Below are positions 44,792-54,652 of a stretch of DNA of 64,000 nt, piece after piece (position 1 is the stretch's first letter; every line of letters begins with the position of its first letter). The notes under the pieces are model-generated. The model was not told the DNA's origin and ran no database searches. It saw only the letters and a list, made by a program, of their open reading frames with translations. The translations under genes were made by a program, and so were the position numbers. The stretch is from positions 1-64,000 of the forward strand of contig NZ_CP107548.1 in NCBI RefSeq assembly GCF_025836975.1, read 5' to 3'. The DNA is from Pollutimonas sp. M17. GTDB taxonomy: Bacteria; Pseudomonadota; Gammaproteobacteria; Burkholderiales; Burkholderiaceae_B.

Positions 44792-45454
44792 ATGGACTTC
44801 ATCGAATTGATGGCTTTGGCCGGCCCCATACTGTTGAAGGGGACCGGCTACACATTGATCTTTGCCTTTTCCGCCATGTTCGGCGGGCTGGTGGTGGGCT
44901 TCATGCTGGCCGTGGCGCGCATCGTGCCCAGCCGCTGGAGCCAGGTGCCGGCCACTGTCTATGTCAGCATGATGCGCGGCACGCCGCTGCTGGTGCAGGT
45001 CTTCATCATCTACTATGGCCTGCCCAGCATCGGCATTTCATTCGAGCCCCTGACGGCCGGCGTGCTGGCGCTCAGCCTGAATGCCGGCGCGTATATTTCC
45101 GAAAGCCTGCGCGGCGCCATCATAGGCATTACACGCGGCCAATGGTCGGCCGGATACAGCCTGGGCCTGACCTACTCGCAGAACCTGTACTACGTCGTTT
45201 TGCCGCAAGCATTGCGCCTGGCGGTGCCGTCCATGAGCAATACGCTGATCAGCCTGATCAAGGACACCTCGCTGGTCTCCGTTATCACGGTCACCGAATT
45301 GCTGCTGGCCACGAAAGACGTCATCGCCACGACCTTCCAGCCCTTGCCCCTGTATCTGGCGGCCGCCGGCATCTACTGGGTTCTGAGCATCTGTCTCGAG
45401 CATCTCCAGGCACGCCTGGAAAAATACTTCGGACGCAGTACCCGCAACGCCTGA
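44792..45454 (+). CDS. amino-acid ABC transporter permease
   Basis: The 220-residue protein has about five membrane segments and the His/Glu/Gln/Arg-family permease motif (MMRGTPLLVQVFIIYYGLP, then the EAA-like loop SAGYSLGLTYSQNLYYVVLP). It pairs with the receptor immediately upstream. No ATP-binding subunit is encoded next to it: the following gene is an unrelated MOSC protein on the other strand. The ATPase must be encoded elsewhere or shared, which is known for this family but worth noting. Confidence 0.92.
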   Translation: MDFIELMALAGPILLKGTGYTLIFAFSAMFGGLVVGFMLAVARIVPSRWSQVPATVYVSMMRGTPLLVQVFIIYYGLPSIGISFEPLTAGVLALSLNAGAYISESLRGAIIGITRGQWSAGYSLGLTYSQNLYYVVLPQALRLAVPSMSNTLISLIKDTSLVSVITVTELLLATKDVIATTFQPLPLYLAAAGIYWVLSICLEHLQARLEKYFGRSTRNA

Positions 45455-45519
45455 TGCAGCGCTGAATGCCTCATCGCGCCGCGTCGGCGTGCTCGCCGTC
45501 CGGCGTATCCGCAGTTCCC

Positions 45520-46392
45520 TCAAATATCGAACTCGGGTTCGGCCTCTTCGCCGACCCGCAGGGTGGCGCCCGCGCCCGCGCCGGCGACCACGGCATTGAC
45601 GCCGAACAGCACGCCCTCGGGAAACAGGCGGTGCTGCGCCAAGGTGATGCCGGGCTCGTCGGCCGACAGGCCGGTGGACTGGTCGATGTTGGGTATGGGG
45701 CAGCGCGCGCAGCGCTTCACGAAGGCGAATTCCATGTTGCCGACGCGCATGCCCGACAGATAGTCCTCTTCGTAGGCCTCCAGGCCCTGCAGCACGATGT
45801 TCGGACGGAAGCGGTTCATGGGCACCGGCGCTTGCCCTTTTGCGCCCAGGCGCCGGTTCAACTCGTCCAGCGAACCCTGGTTGGCGACCAGGAAGGGAAA
45901 GCCGTCGGCGAAACCGAATCGATGCCTCAATGGAAAGCCAGCCGCCGCATCGCCATGCTTCTGGCGCCAGCCCTCCACATGCTGCAAGCTGGCGACCCGC
46001 TCGGCTTCCGGATGCACCCGCAACAGGCGGCAGGGCAGGCCCAGGAATCCGGAAAGCCAGTTCGCAACCTCGTCGCCCTCGTCGAAGCCCAGGGTGTCCG
46101 ATTGCCAGATGCGGACCGGCACTTGCGCCGGCTCGGATGTATGGGTCAGCCACGGCACGATGATGGCGGGCAGGCCGGGGGCGCGCAGGACCAGGTCGTC
46201 GGCCTGGAAGCCGGGCTGTATCAGGGTCATACGGGCATGCCCGCGCTGCGTCATGAACAGGCCTTTGCCGTCGACAATGACCCATTGCCGGTCCAGCCGG
46301 AGCCCGCTTTGGCTGATGCCTGCCTGGTCATGGTCGATGCCGGCGCAGGATTTGACCGGATAGCTGTGCAGGCTGAGTATGGATACTGTCAT
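45520..46392 (-). CDS. MOSC-domain protein, YcbX/mARC-like
   Basis: The 290-residue protein has an N-terminal MOSC beta-barrel (LHSYPVKSCAGI near the start) and a C-terminal MOSC domain with the conserved cysteine in FVKRCARCPIPNID, the molybdenum-cofactor ligand region in YcbX and mitochondrial mARC. Such enzymes reduce N-hydroxylated bases and other N-oxygenated compounds. Unlike E. coli YcbX it lacks an added C-terminal ferredoxin domain, so it needs an external electron donor. It is divergent from eamA and convergent with the amino-acid permease gene. Confidence 0.88.
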   Translation of the reverse strand: MTVSILSLHSYPVKSCAGIDHDQAGISQSGLRLDRQWVIVDGKGLFMTQRGHARMTLIQPGFQADDLVLRAPGLPAIIVPWLTHTSEPAQVPVRIWQSDTLGFDEGDEVANWLSGFLGLPCRLLRVHPEAERVASLQHVEGWRQKHGDAAAGFPLRHRFGFADGFPFLVANQGSLDELNRRLGAKGQAPVPMNRFRPNIVLQGLEAYEEDYLSGMRVGNMEFAFVKRCARCPIPNIDQSTGLSADEPGITLAQHRLFPEGVLFGVNAVVAGAGAGATLRVGEEAEPEFDI

Positions 46393-46482
46393 GGCAGGGT
46401 CGGAATGCGGAGTTTCTGTCGGTAGGGCGGCTTGCCCTGGAGCATAATACCGCTTTCGTCAAAGCATCCGCGAAGGATTTGC

Positions 46483-47379
46483 ATGCCTCTGAAAGACTGG
46501 CTGGCGGCATTGGTGGTGGTAACGGCCTGGGGGCTGAACTTCGTCGTCATAAAAATCGGCCTGGGCGAGGTGCCGCCGCTGTTGCTGGGGGCCTTGCGCT
46601 TCATTTGCGTGGCCTTTCCCGCCATTTTTTTCATCAGGCGCCCGCCGCTGCCCTGGCGCACCATCGTGCTTTATGGCCTGACCATCAGTCTGGGCCAGTT
46701 CGTCTTTCTGTTCACTGCCATGTATGTGGGCATGCCGGCGGGGCTTGCGTCGCTGGTCCTGCAATCCCAGGCCTTCTTTACCGTGCTGATCGCCGCGCTG
46801 CTGCTGGGCGAGGCCGTGCGCTGGCCCAATGTACTCGGGATGGCCGTGGCGGTCGCCGGCCTGGTCCTGATCGAGCGGGGCGCCGCGCCCGGCTCGATGC
46901 CGGTCCTGGGCTTTTTGCTGACCCTGGCGGCGGCATTGAGCTGGGCCGCCGGCAACATCGTGGCCAAGAGCGCCGGCAAGGTCGATATGCTGGGTCTGGT
47001 GGTATGGGGCGCCTTGATCCCGCCCTTGCCTTTCCTTGCCCTGTCCTGGCTGGTGGAAGGCCCGGAGGGCATCCGGGCCAGCCTGGCCGGCATCAGCCAC
47101 GTGGGAATACTGTCGGTCGCCTATCTGGCGCTGGTGGCGACGATAGTGGGCTATGTGCTTTGGGGGCGGCTGCTGGTCCGGCATCCGGCCAGCAAAGTGG
47201 CTCCATTGAGCCTGCTGGTGCCGGTGGTGGGCCTGCTGTCCTCCGCCTGGTTCCTGGACGAGCGCCTGGCGCCGGTGCAATGGCTGGGCGGCCTGGTCGT
47301 CATGCTGGGTCTGGCCGTCAACGTGTTTGGCCAGCGCCTTGCCCTGGCACTGAAGGGACGCGCCAGGGGACTGCGTTAA
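46483..47379 (+). CDS. eamA: DMT-family exporter EamA
   Basis: The 298-residue protein has ten predicted membrane segments in two EamA repeats. It closely resembles E. coli EamA (YdeD), an exporter of cysteine-pathway metabolites such as O-acetylserine: compare TAWGLNFVVIKIGL, AFPAIFFIRRP, MPAGLASLVLQSQAFFTVL and VAPLSLLVPVVGL. The ATG at 46483 has GAAGGA 5 bp upstream. It precedes the argD-type gene by 59 bp and may share its transcript. Whether it exports sulfur amino acids here is inference, although a cystine-type uptake system is encoded 1.7 kb away. Confidence 0.92.
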   Translation: MPLKDWLAALVVVTAWGLNFVVIKIGLGEVPPLLLGALRFICVAFPAIFFIRRPPLPWRTIVLYGLTISLGQFVFLFTAMYVGMPAGLASLVLQSQAFFTVLIAALLLGEAVRWPNVLGMAVAVAGLVLIERGAAPGSMPVLGFLLTLAAALSWAAGNIVAKSAGKVDMLGLVVWGALIPPLPFLALSWLVEGPEGIRASLAGISHVGILSVAYLALVATIVGYVLWGRLLVRHPASKVAPLSLLVPVVGLLSSAWFLDERLAPVQWLGGLVVMLGLAVNVFGQRLALALKGRARGLR

Positions 47380-47438
47380 AATTCGCCATGGCAGGGCTTG
47401 CTGTCATTATTTCCTTTTCTTGATTACAGGATGGCAAA

Positions 47439-48629
47439 ATGAAATTTGATCGGTCGGGCGTGGATGCGCTGATGGAAATAACCAAGCGTCCCGAGCTGGT
47501 TTTTGTGCGCGGGCAGGGCTCCTGGCTGGAAGACCACAACGGCAAGCGATACCTGGATTTCGTGCAGGGCTGGGCGGTGAACTGCCTGGGCCATTGCCCC
47601 CCCGCCGTGGTCAAAGCCATCAACGAACAATCGGCGCTGCTGATCAACCCCTCGCCGGCCTTCTATAACCAGCCGTCGATGGAGCTGGCCAAACGCTTGA
47701 CCGGCGCCTCCTGCTTCGACCGGATCTTCTTTGCCAATAGCGGCGCCGAGGCCAACGAAGGCGCCATCAAGCTGGCCCGCAAGTGGGGGCAGCTGCGCCG
47801 CAACGGCGCCTTCAAGATCATCACTTTCGACCATAGCTTCCACGGCCGCACGCTGGCGACCATGTCGGCATCGGGTAAGCCGGGCTGGGACACCATCTTC
47901 GCGCCCCAGGTCGACGGCTTTCCCAAGGCCAGGCTGAACGACATCGATTCGGTGCGCGCATTGGTCGACGACAAGACGGTGGCGATCATGCTGGAGCCGG
48001 TGCAGGGCGAAGCGGGCGTCATCCCGGCCAGCGCCGAATTCATGCGGGCCTTGCGCAAGCTCGCCGACGATGAAGGCCTTCTGCTGATCGTGGACGAAGT
48101 CCAGACGGGCCTGGGCCGTACCGGCAAGCTGTTCGGCTACGAGCTGTCGGGCGTAACGCCCGACATCATGACCTTGGGCAAGGGCATAGGCGCGGGCGTG
48201 CCCCTGGCGGCCTTGTGCGCGCGCGAGGAAGTCTCGGTTTTTGCGCATGGCGACCAGGGCGGCACCTACAACGGCAATCCCTTGATGACGGCGGCCGGCG
48301 TGGCTGTGTTCGATGCATTGACGGCGCCGGGCTTCATGGAGTCGGTCAACGAGCGCGCTGCGCAATTGTCCAAAGGCCTGCTGGCCTTGTCCGCGAAGTG
48401 GGGCATGAAGGGCGAGCGCGGCGAAGGCTTGCTGCGCGCCCTGGTGCTGGACCGCGATGACAGCGCCGCCATCGTGGATACGGCGCGGGACTGGGCGCCC
48501 GAAGGCATGCTGCTGAATGCGCCGCGTCCCAACCTGCTGCGTTTCATGCCGGCCTTGAACGTCACCGCCGACGAGGTCGAGCTGATGCTGGCTCGCCTGG
48601 ACGAGGTGGTGGCCAAGGTGCGCGCCTAG
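47439..48629 (+). CDS. argD: acetylornithine-type class III aminotransferase
   Basis: The 396-residue PLP enzyme has the ArgD blocks [38 protein letters not shown], the aspartate motif [18 protein letters not shown], and Schiff-base Lys248 in [11 protein letters not shown]. It is expected to transaminate N-acetylornithine in arginine synthesis, possibly also succinyl-diaminopimelate; a catabolic AruC-type role is possible because no other arg gene is near. A CAGGA ribosome binding site precedes the ATG. It ends at a strong bidirectional terminator. Confidence 0.92.
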   Translation: MKFDRSGVDALMEITKRPELVFVRGQGSWLEDHNGKRYLDFVQGWAVNCLGHCPPAVVKAINEQSALLINPSPAFYNQPSMELAKRLTGASCFDRIFFANSGAEANEGAIKLARKWGQLRRNGAFKIITFDHSFHGRTLATMSASGKPGWDTIFAPQVDGFPKARLNDIDSVRALVDDKTVAIMLEPVQGEAGVIPASAEFMRALRKLADDEGLLLIVDEVQTGLGRTGKLFGYELSGVTPDIMTLGKGIGAGVPLAALCAREEVSVFAHGDQGGTYNGNPLMTAAGVAVFDALTAPGFMESVNERAAQLSKGLLALSAKWGMKGERGEGLLRALVLDRDDSAAIVDTARDWAPEGMLLNAPRPNLLRFMPALNVTADEVELMLARLDEVVAKVRA

Positions 48630-48651
48630 CCGCCGAGGAATTTCCGCCAGC

Positions 48652-48679
48652 AAAAAAAGCAGCCCAGGCTGCTTTTTTT
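48652..48679. terminator. bidirectional intrinsic terminator
   Basis: AAAAAAAGCAGC and GCTGCTTTTTTT form a 12-bp stem around CCAG, with seven T residues on each strand. It lies between the convergent argD-type gene and glcB and should serve both. Confidence 0.9.
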
Positions 48680-48739
48680 GCGTCGGCATCAAGCCGCCGC
48701 GGCGGCGGCCACGCCAACGGCGCAGCCGCATGACGCGGC

Positions 48740-50899
48740 CTATTGCGCCTTCACCACCTGCCGCCACTGATGCAGCAAGGGTTCGGTGTAGCCATTGGGC
48801 TGCTCCAGCCCCTTGAACACCAGATCGCAAGCCGCCTTGTAAGCCGCCGACGTATCGAAGTGGCCGGCCATGGGGCGGTACAGGGGGTCGCCGGCGTTCT
48901 GCCCATCGACCACGGCCGCCATACGCTGCATGGTTTCAGTGATCTGTTCCTTGCTGACGACGCCATGGCGCAGCCAGTTGGCCATATGCTGGCTGGAGAT
49001 GCGCAAGGTTGCGCGGTCTTCCATCAGGCCCACGTCATGGATGTCGGGGACTTTGGAGCAGCCTATGCCCTGGTCGATCCAGCGTACGACATAGCCCAGG
49101 ATGCCCTGCGCATTGTTGTCCAGTTCTTCCTGGATTTCCTGGGCCGACCAGTTTGTGTCCGTTGCCACGGGAATGGTCAGGATCTTGTCGAGCAGCGGTT
49201 CGGACTTGCCTTCCATGCCGCGCTGTATTTCCTGAACATCGACCTGGTGGTAGTGGAGGGCGTGCAGCGTGGCCGCCGTGGGCGATGGCACCCAGGCCGT
49301 GTTGCCGCCCGCCTTCAGGTGGCCGATTTTCTGCACCAGCATGTCGGCCATCAGGTCGGGCATGGCCCACATTCCCTTGCCGATCTGAGCCTGCCCGCGC
49401 AGGCCGCATTCCAGGCCGGTCTGCACGTTGTTGCGCTCGTAGGCGTCGATCCAGACGCTGCGCTTCATGTCGCCCTTGCGCACCATGGGGCCGGCCTCCA
49501 TGGACGTATGCATCTCGTCGCCGGTGCGATCCAGGAAGCCGGTGTTGATGAAAGCGACGCGCTCGCGGGCCTGCGCGATGCATGCCTTCAGATTGGCGCT
49601 GGTGCGGCGCTCTTCGTCCATGATGCCCATCTTGATGGTGTTGGGCGCCAGGCCCAGCAAGGCTTCGGTACGGGAGAAAAGCTCGCTGGCGAAAGCGACC
49701 TCGTCGGGCCCGTGCATCTTGGGCTTGACGATGTAAACGGAACCTTCGCGCGAGTTGCCGCCCCGCTTCAGGTCATGCATGGCGATCAGGGTCGTGAACA
49801 CCGCGTCCAATATGCCTTCGGGAACTTCCTTGCCTTGCTCGTCGAGCACGGCGGGGTTGGTCATGAGGTGGCCCACATTGCGGATGAACATCAGCGACCG
49901 GCCATGCAGTGATTGGGTATTGCCGTTCAGGTCGGTGTACTGCCGGTCGGGGTTCAGGGCGCGGGTGAAGGTCTTGCCGCCCTTGCTGACTTGTTCGGTC
50001 AGGGTGCCGGTCATCAGGCCCAGCCAGTTGCGATAGGCGCAGACTTTGTCTTCGGCATCGACGGCGGCGATGGAGTCCTCGCAATCCATGATGGTGGTGA
50101 TGGCCGATTCCAGCAGGACATCCTTGACGCCGGCCTGGTCCTGCTGGCCGATGGGGTGGTTCTTGTCGATCTGGATTTCGAAATGCAGGCCGTTGTGCTT
50201 GAATACCAGCGCTTCGGGCGCGGCGGCCTCGCCGCGATAGCCCAGGAACAGTGCGGGCTGGGCCAGGCCGGTTTGCTGGCCGGATTTCAGCGAGACCTGC
50301 AACTGGCCGTTGGCCACGGCATAGGCGCCGGCGTCGCGGTGCGAGCCCTGGGCAAGCGGGATGCTGTCGTCCAGGAACTGGCGGGCAAAGGCGATGACCT
50401 TGGCGCCGCGCACCGGGTTGTAGCCGCCCGCGCGCTCGGCGCCGTCGGTTTCGGGGATGGCGTCGGTGCCGTAGAGGGCATCGTACAGGCTGCCCCAGCG
50501 CGCATTGGCGGCGTTCAGCGCATAGCGGGCGTTGGTGATGGGCACCACCAGCTGCGGCCCCGCCTGCTGGGTCACTTCGCTGTCCACCTTGGTGGTTTTG
50601 ACGGCCACCGAGGCGGGAGCGTCTTGCAGATAGCCGATCTTGCGCAGGAAAGCCTGATAGGCGTCGGCATCCTTGATGGGCCCGGGGTTCTGGCGATACC
50701 AGTTGTCCAGTTCGGCCTGGAGACGGTCGCGCTCGGCGAGCAGCGCGCGGTTCCGGGGGGCCAGGTCGTGAACCAGCTTGTCGAAACCGGACCAGAACGC
50801 ATCGGCGGCGACACCCGTGCCGGGCAGGGCCTCGCGCTCGACAAATTGATAAAGCCCGGTGGCAACCTGAAGCCGCTTGCAGGATGTTCGTTCGGTCAT
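48740..50899 (-). CDS. glcB: malate synthase G
   Basis: Malate synthase G condenses glyoxylate with acetyl-CoA to give malate in the glyoxylate bypass or in glycolate use. The 719-residue protein has the full-length G-isoform architecture, with [15 protein letters not shown] (Mg2+ and catalytic acidic residues), [37 protein letters not shown] and [18 protein letters not shown]. coli GlcB has 723 residues. The ATG at 50899 has AAAGGA upstream; a 20-codon extension is open. A probable promoter with an overlapping dyad lies about 170 bp upstream. Confidence 0.97.
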   Translation of the reverse strand: MTERTSCKRLQVATGLYQFVEREALPGTGVAADAFWSGFDKLVHDLAPRNRALLAERDRLQAELDNWYRQNPGPIKDADAYQAFLRKIGYLQDAPASVAVKTTKVDSEVTQQAGPQLVVPITNARYALNAANARWGSLYDALYGTDAIPETDGAERAGGYNPVRGAKVIAFARQFLDDSIPLAQGSHRDAGAYAVANGQLQVSLKSGQQTGLAQPALFLGYRGEAAAPEALVFKHNGLHFEIQIDKNHPIGQQDQAGVKDVLLESAITTIMDCEDSIAAVDAEDKVCAYRNWLGLMTGTLTEQVSKGGKTFTRALNPDRQYTDLNGNTQSLHGRSLMFIRNVGHLMTNPAVLDEQGKEVPEGILDAVFTTLIAMHDLKRGGNSREGSVYIVKPKMHGPDEVAFASELFSRTEALLGLAPNTIKMGIMDEERRTSANLKACIAQARERVAFINTGFLDRTGDEMHTSMEAGPMVRKGDMKRSVWIDAYERNNVQTGLECGLRGQAQIGKGMWAMPDLMADMLVQKIGHLKAGGNTAWVPSPTAATLHALHYHQVDVQEIQRGMEGKSEPLLDKILTIPVATDTNWSAQEIQEELDNNAQGILGYVVRWIDQGIGCSKVPDIHDVGLMEDRATLRISSQHMANWLRHGVVSKEQITETMQRMAAVVDGQNAGDPLYRPMAGHFDTSAAYKAACDLVFKGLEQPNGYTEPLLHQWRQVVKAQ

Positions 50900-51062
50900 C
50901 GCAGTTCCTTTGAAGAAGGTTGATAAAGAATTCGAGCGCGCAAGGCACCGCCGGGGCAAGGCCTGTATAGGCGTTGTAACCTGGAGCGAGTAGACTGTTG
51001 TCAGGCCGCGTTATTTCGTTCTTTGGCCGCCAAAGGGCGGCTGCGGCCGGATGCGAGTGGCG

Positions 51063-51098
51063 CGGTCCTATTATGGACTGGACCGTAAAAGTACTCAA
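51063..51098 (-). promoter_or_regulatory. putative glcB promoter with overlapping dyad
   Basis: On the minus strand TTGAGT and CATAAT are 17 bp apart. The inverted repeat CGGTCC-N11-GGACCG (51063-51085) covers the -10 element and spacer, as a repressor site would. The whole gap between glcB and phhB is 313 bp; besides this promoter it has a GCCGCC-AAAG-GGCGGC hairpin near 51027-51042, and I see no gene in it. The phhB promoter is not evident. Confidence 0.45.
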
Positions 51099-51212
51099 CA
51101 TCATCCAAAGTCAAAGGACTTGCTACTAAAAGTTCCTTATCTGGCATCGGTGCACAGCATCGCGGTGCGGCCGCGCATTTCTTTCTGACTACCCCGGGCA
51201 CAGGAGAACATC

Positions 51213-51500
51213 ATGAAGAATCAATTGAAACTGATCGGCGCGCCATCGGCTTTGCTGCTGCTGGAGGGCTGGTCGGCGATGGAAGGGCGTGACGCCATAC
51301 ACAAGACCTTCATCTTCAAGAATTTCAATGAGGCGTTCGGGTTCATGACCCAGGCGGCCATGCAGGCCGAGAAGCTGGATCACCACCCCGAATGGACGAA
51401 CGTCTACAACCGCGTCAGCGTGACCCTGACCACGCACGACGCCAAGGGCGTGACCGAACGCGATGTCGCCCTGGCCGCATTCATGGATCAGCTTGCCTGA
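51213..51500 (+). CDS. phhB: pterin-4a-carbinolamine dehydratase
   Basis: The 95-residue protein carries the family's active-site block [16 protein letters not shown], with the paired histidines and tryptophan near residues 57-61. PhhB recycles tetrahydrobiopterin-type cofactor, normally for phenylalanine hydroxylase (PhhA), and also acts as a dimerisation cofactor in animals. phhA is not adjacent here. A CAGGAGA ribosome binding site precedes the ATG. The gene appears monocistronic. Confidence 0.95.
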   Translation: MKNQLKLIGAPSALLLLEGWSAMEGRDAIHKTFIFKNFNEAFGFMTQAAMQAEKLDHHPEWTNVYNRVSVTLTTHDAKGVTERDVALAAFMDQLA

Positions 51501-51532
51501 CCACCCGCCGGGTGGCTTGCGGGCGCGCGCCG

Positions 51533-52465
51533 CTAGCCGGGCAGCCAGGCCACCAGCACCGACACCGTTGCCAGCGAAAGGACCGTCGACAGCAGGATGG
51601 CCCGCGAGGTGACCGCGGGTTCGCGTTCGTACAGCTTGGCCAGCATGAAGGGGCCGGTACCCACCGGCAGGGCGGCCAGCAATACCGCCGTGGTCGCCCA
51701 CAGGGGCGGCATATCGAACACCCAGTACACCAGCGCGAAGGCGATGGCGGGATGCAGGAGCAGCTTCAGGGCCACGATGCGCCATACGGCGCCATGGTGT
51801 TCGGTGGGCTGGCCCTGGGCCAGGAAAAGCCCTATGGTGATCAATGCGCAGGGACTGGCGGCGGCGCCCAGCAAGGTCGTGAACTGCTCCACGGCATAGG
51901 GCAGGGGCCAGCCAAGGATGGCGACCAGGGTACCCAGCAGCGGCGCGGCGACCAGAGGGTTGCGCAGCAGGGAAGCGGCCACTTTGCGCACGGTGCGCCA
52001 GACATTGGGCGAGCCGAGCAGGTCGATCTCGATCAGGACGATGGAGAAGGCGAACAGCACGCAGGCGGTCAGCAAGGTGGTGATGATGACCGGTGGAAGG
52101 CTGGCTTCGCCAAAGAGCATCAGGCATAGCGGGATGCCCATGAAACCGGCGTTCGAATACGAGGCGGCCAGGCCTTCGATGCTGGCGTCCGCCAGCCTTC
52201 CGCGGCGCTGCCGGTCCATAGCGTACGACACCAGGAATACCGCCGCGATGGCCAGGCTGGACGCGGCGACGAAGCCGGGCTGGTTGACCTGTTCCCAGGT
52301 GATCTTCGCCATGGACTGGAAAAGCAGCGCGGGCAGGGCCAGCCACACCACGAATTTGTTCAGGCTGTCGACGGCGCCCGGCCCCAGCAGCCGCTTCCGG
52401 GCGCTGACATACCCGAGCAGTATGAGCGCGAACAGGGGAAAGACGGCATTGACGATGACGCTCAA
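51533..52465 (-). CDS. AEC-family (auxin efflux carrier) membrane transporter
   Basis: The 310-residue protein has about ten membrane segments and the AEC features: an N-terminal LFALILLGYVSARKRLL block and the central ASYSNAGFMGIPLCLMLFG, which contains the family's conserved Asn and Gly near the crossover. Bacterial members such as MdcF/MaeP-type carriers transport malonate or malate; the family also has amino-acid and unknown exporters. It is convergent with phhB and divergent from amn, with no enzyme gene that would suggest the substrate. Confidence 0.88.
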   Translation of the reverse strand: MSVIVNAVFPLFALILLGYVSARKRLLGPGAVDSLNKFVVWLALPALLFQSMAKITWEQVNQPGFVAASSLAIAAVFLVSYAMDRQRRGRLADASIEGLAASYSNAGFMGIPLCLMLFGEASLPPVIITTLLTACVLFAFSIVLIEIDLLGSPNVWRTVRKVAASLLRNPLVAAPLLGTLVAILGWPLPYAVEQFTTLLGAAASPCALITIGLFLAQGQPTEHHGAVWRIVALKLLLHPAIAFALVYWVFDMPPLWATTAVLLAALPVGTGPFMLAKLYEREPAVTSRAILLSTVLSLATVSVLVAWLPG

Positions 52466-52599
52466 GTTGGATTCCGGCCGGTGAGTTCAGTTCGGGCGTA
52501 TTAAAGCAAATATTTCCCGGCTGCGGTGGCATTGCCGGGTCCGGCATATAGTGTCATAGTGGGTTTATATACTGTCATTTTTGCATCAGGTAGCGCGCC

Positions 52600-54102
52600 A
52601 TGTTCGATTCTTCGGATTCCCTCGATTCCGCAGTCCTGCCCCCCGCCGTCCATTTCAAGAGCTTCACCGACGCCAGGGCCGCTGTGGAGCGGCTGGTGGA
52701 AATCTATGCGCGCAACACGGCCTTCATCCGCGACCAGTTCGCCAGCTACGCCAAGGGCGGCTGGACCGGCAAGCAGCGTGTGCGGGCCTATTACCCCGCC
52801 ATACGCATCAAGGTGGACACCTACCAGGAGGTCGACAGCCGCCTGTCCTACGGCCACGTGGTGGAGCCGGGCGGCTACATGACGACGGTGACCCAGCCCG
52901 CCCTGTATTTCGATTACCTGCTGGAGCAGATCGGCCTGCTGATCAAGAATCATGGCGTGCCGGTGGAGATCGGGGAGTCCGATTTGCCCATCCCCCTGCA
53001 TTTTTCCTTCGGCGACGGCCAGTATGTCGAGGGCGTGTATTCCGACAGTCTGCTGGGCGATGCATTGCGCGACCATTTCGACGTGCCCGAGCTGGCCGTG
53101 ACGGACGACGCCATCGTGAATGGCACCTGGCGCGGCAAGCCGGGCGAGCTGATGCCGCTGGCGCCCTTTACCGCGCCCCGGGTGGATTACTCCCTGCATC
53201 GTCTGCAGCATTACACGGCGACCGCCCCCCAGCACTTCCAGAACTTCGTGCTGTTCACCAACTACCAGTTCTATGTCGATGAGTTCTGCCAGTGGGCCAA
53301 GGAAACATTGGCCCAGGGCGAGGGTGGCTATACGGCGCTGGTCGAGCCGGGCAACATCGTCACCCGCGCGGGGGCGGAGATGGAGCGCATTGGCTCGCCG
53401 CTTACGCGCATGCCCCAGATGCCGTCCTACCATCTGGTGCGCGACAGGCACATGGGCATCACGCTGATCAATATCGGCGTCGGCCCGTCCAACGCCAAGA
53501 CCATTACCGACCATGTTGCGGTGCTGCGTCCCTCGGCGTGGCTGATGCTGGGGCACTGCGCCGGGCTGCGAACCACGCAGCGACTGGGCGACTACGTCCT
53601 GGCCCACGGTTATGTGCGCCAGGACCACGTGCTGGACGACGACCTGCCCATCTGGGTGCCGGTGCCGCCGCTGGCCGAGATACAGGTTGCGCTGGAACAG
53701 GCGGTGGCCGACGTCTCGGGCCTGTCGGGCTGGGAACTGAAGAAGATCATGCGCACCGGCACGGTGGCGTCCATCGACAATCGCAATTGGGAACTGCGCG
53801 ACCATCACGAGCCCGTGCAGCGCCTGTCGCAGTCGCGCGCGATCGCGCTGGACATGGAGTCCGCGACCATCGCCGCCAACGGCTTCCGCTTCCGCGTGCC
53901 CTACGGCACCCTGCTGTGCGTGTCCGACAAGCCTCTGCACGGCGAACTGAAACTGCCGGGCATGGCCAGCGATTTCTACCGCACCCAGGTGGGCCAGCAC
54001 TTGCACATAGGCATACAGGCTCTGGAGCTTTTGCGCGACATGCCGCGCGAGCGCCTGCACTCGCGCAAGCTGCGCAGCTTCATAGAAACGGCATTCAAGT
54101 AA
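52600..54102 (+). CDS. amn: AMP nucleosidase
   Basis: AMP nucleosidase splits AMP into adenine and ribose 5-phosphate and so regulates the adenylate pool. The 500-residue protein has the Amn-specific N-terminal domain (RVRAYYPAIRIKVDTYQEVDS-like region near residues 60-80) and the C-terminal nucleoside-phosphorylase-like catalytic domain with INIGVGPSNAKTITDHVA, RPSAWLMLGHCAGLR and ALDMESATIAANGFR. E. coli Amn has 484 residues. Upstream are two copies of TATAsTGTCAT 21 bp apart (52547 and 52568). A nucleoside deoxyribosyltransferase gene follows after 52 bp, giving a small purine-salvage pair. Confidence 0.95.
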   Translation: MFDSSDSLDSAVLPPAVHFKSFTDARAAVERLVEIYARNTAFIRDQFASYAKGGWTGKQRVRAYYPAIRIKVDTYQEVDSRLSYGHVVEPGGYMTTVTQPALYFDYLLEQIGLLIKNHGVPVEIGESDLPIPLHFSFGDGQYVEGVYSDSLLGDALRDHFDVPELAVTDDAIVNGTWRGKPGELMPLAPFTAPRVDYSLHRLQHYTATAPQHFQNFVLFTNYQFYVDEFCQWAKETLAQGEGGYTALVEPGNIVTRAGAEMERIGSPLTRMPQMPSYHLVRDRHMGITLINIGVGPSNAKTITDHVAVLRPSAWLMLGHCAGLRTTQRLGDYVLAHGYVRQDHVLDDDLPIWVPVPPLAEIQVALEQAVADVSGLSGWELKKIMRTGTVASIDNRNWELRDHHEPVQRLSQSRAIALDMESATIAANGFRFRVPYGTLLCVSDKPLHGELKLPGMASDFYRTQVGQHLHIGIQALELLRDMPRERLHSRKLRSFIETAFK

Positions 54103-54154
54103 GTTGCGGCGGCCCGCTTCCGCCTTGGCGGCTACGCCCCGCATGGGAGAAAAG

Positions 54155-54652
54155 ATGAAATCGGTTTATCTGGCGGGCTTCGATGTGTTTCGCCCGGACG
54201 CCCGCGAATGGGGCGCGACCATGAAGGACTTGTGCAGCAAGTATGGGTTCATTGGCCTGTACCCCTTGGACAACGAGGCGCCTCGCAGCCTGTCGGGGTC
54301 CGAACTGGCCTTATGGATATACCGCGCCAACATTGCCCTGATCCATGAAGCCGACATGGTCGCCGCCAACATGAATGCCTTCCGCGGCGCCGAGCCGGAT
54401 TCCGGAACCGCCTTCGAGGTCGGCTACGCCGTGGCGCTGGGCAAGCCGGTGTGGACGTATACCGACGACCCGCGGCCGCTGGTGCAGCAGATTCCCGGCA
54501 TCCGGCAGCCCGTTGGCCCGGTGCATACCGACACCCAGGGCTATACCATCGAGGACTTCGGCCTTAACCTGAACCTGATGGTAGCCTGCAGTACCCAGGT
54601 GGTCGTCGGGACGGTGGAGGACTGCCTGAGCGAGATGGCCGCGCACGCCTGA
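54155..54652 (+). CDS. nucleoside 2-deoxyribosyltransferase
   Basis: The enzyme moves the deoxyribose between nucleobases and hydrolyses deoxynucleosides. The 165-residue protein fits the family: N-terminal KSVYLAGFDVF, a central ANMNAFRGAEPDSGTAFE with the catalytic glutamate and the ribose-binding Asp, and VGYAVALGKPVWTY. The ATG at 54155 has GGGAGA upstream; a 17-codon extension is open. It follows amn and is probably co-transcribed, linking adenine release with deoxynucleoside salvage. Confidence 0.9.
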   Translation: MKSVYLAGFDVFRPDAREWGATMKDLCSKYGFIGLYPLDNEAPRSLSGSELALWIYRANIALIHEADMVAANMNAFRGAEPDSGTAFEVGYAVALGKPVWTYTDDPRPLVQQIPGIRQPVGPVHTDTQGYTIEDFGLNLNLMVACSTQVVVGTVEDCLSEMAAHA

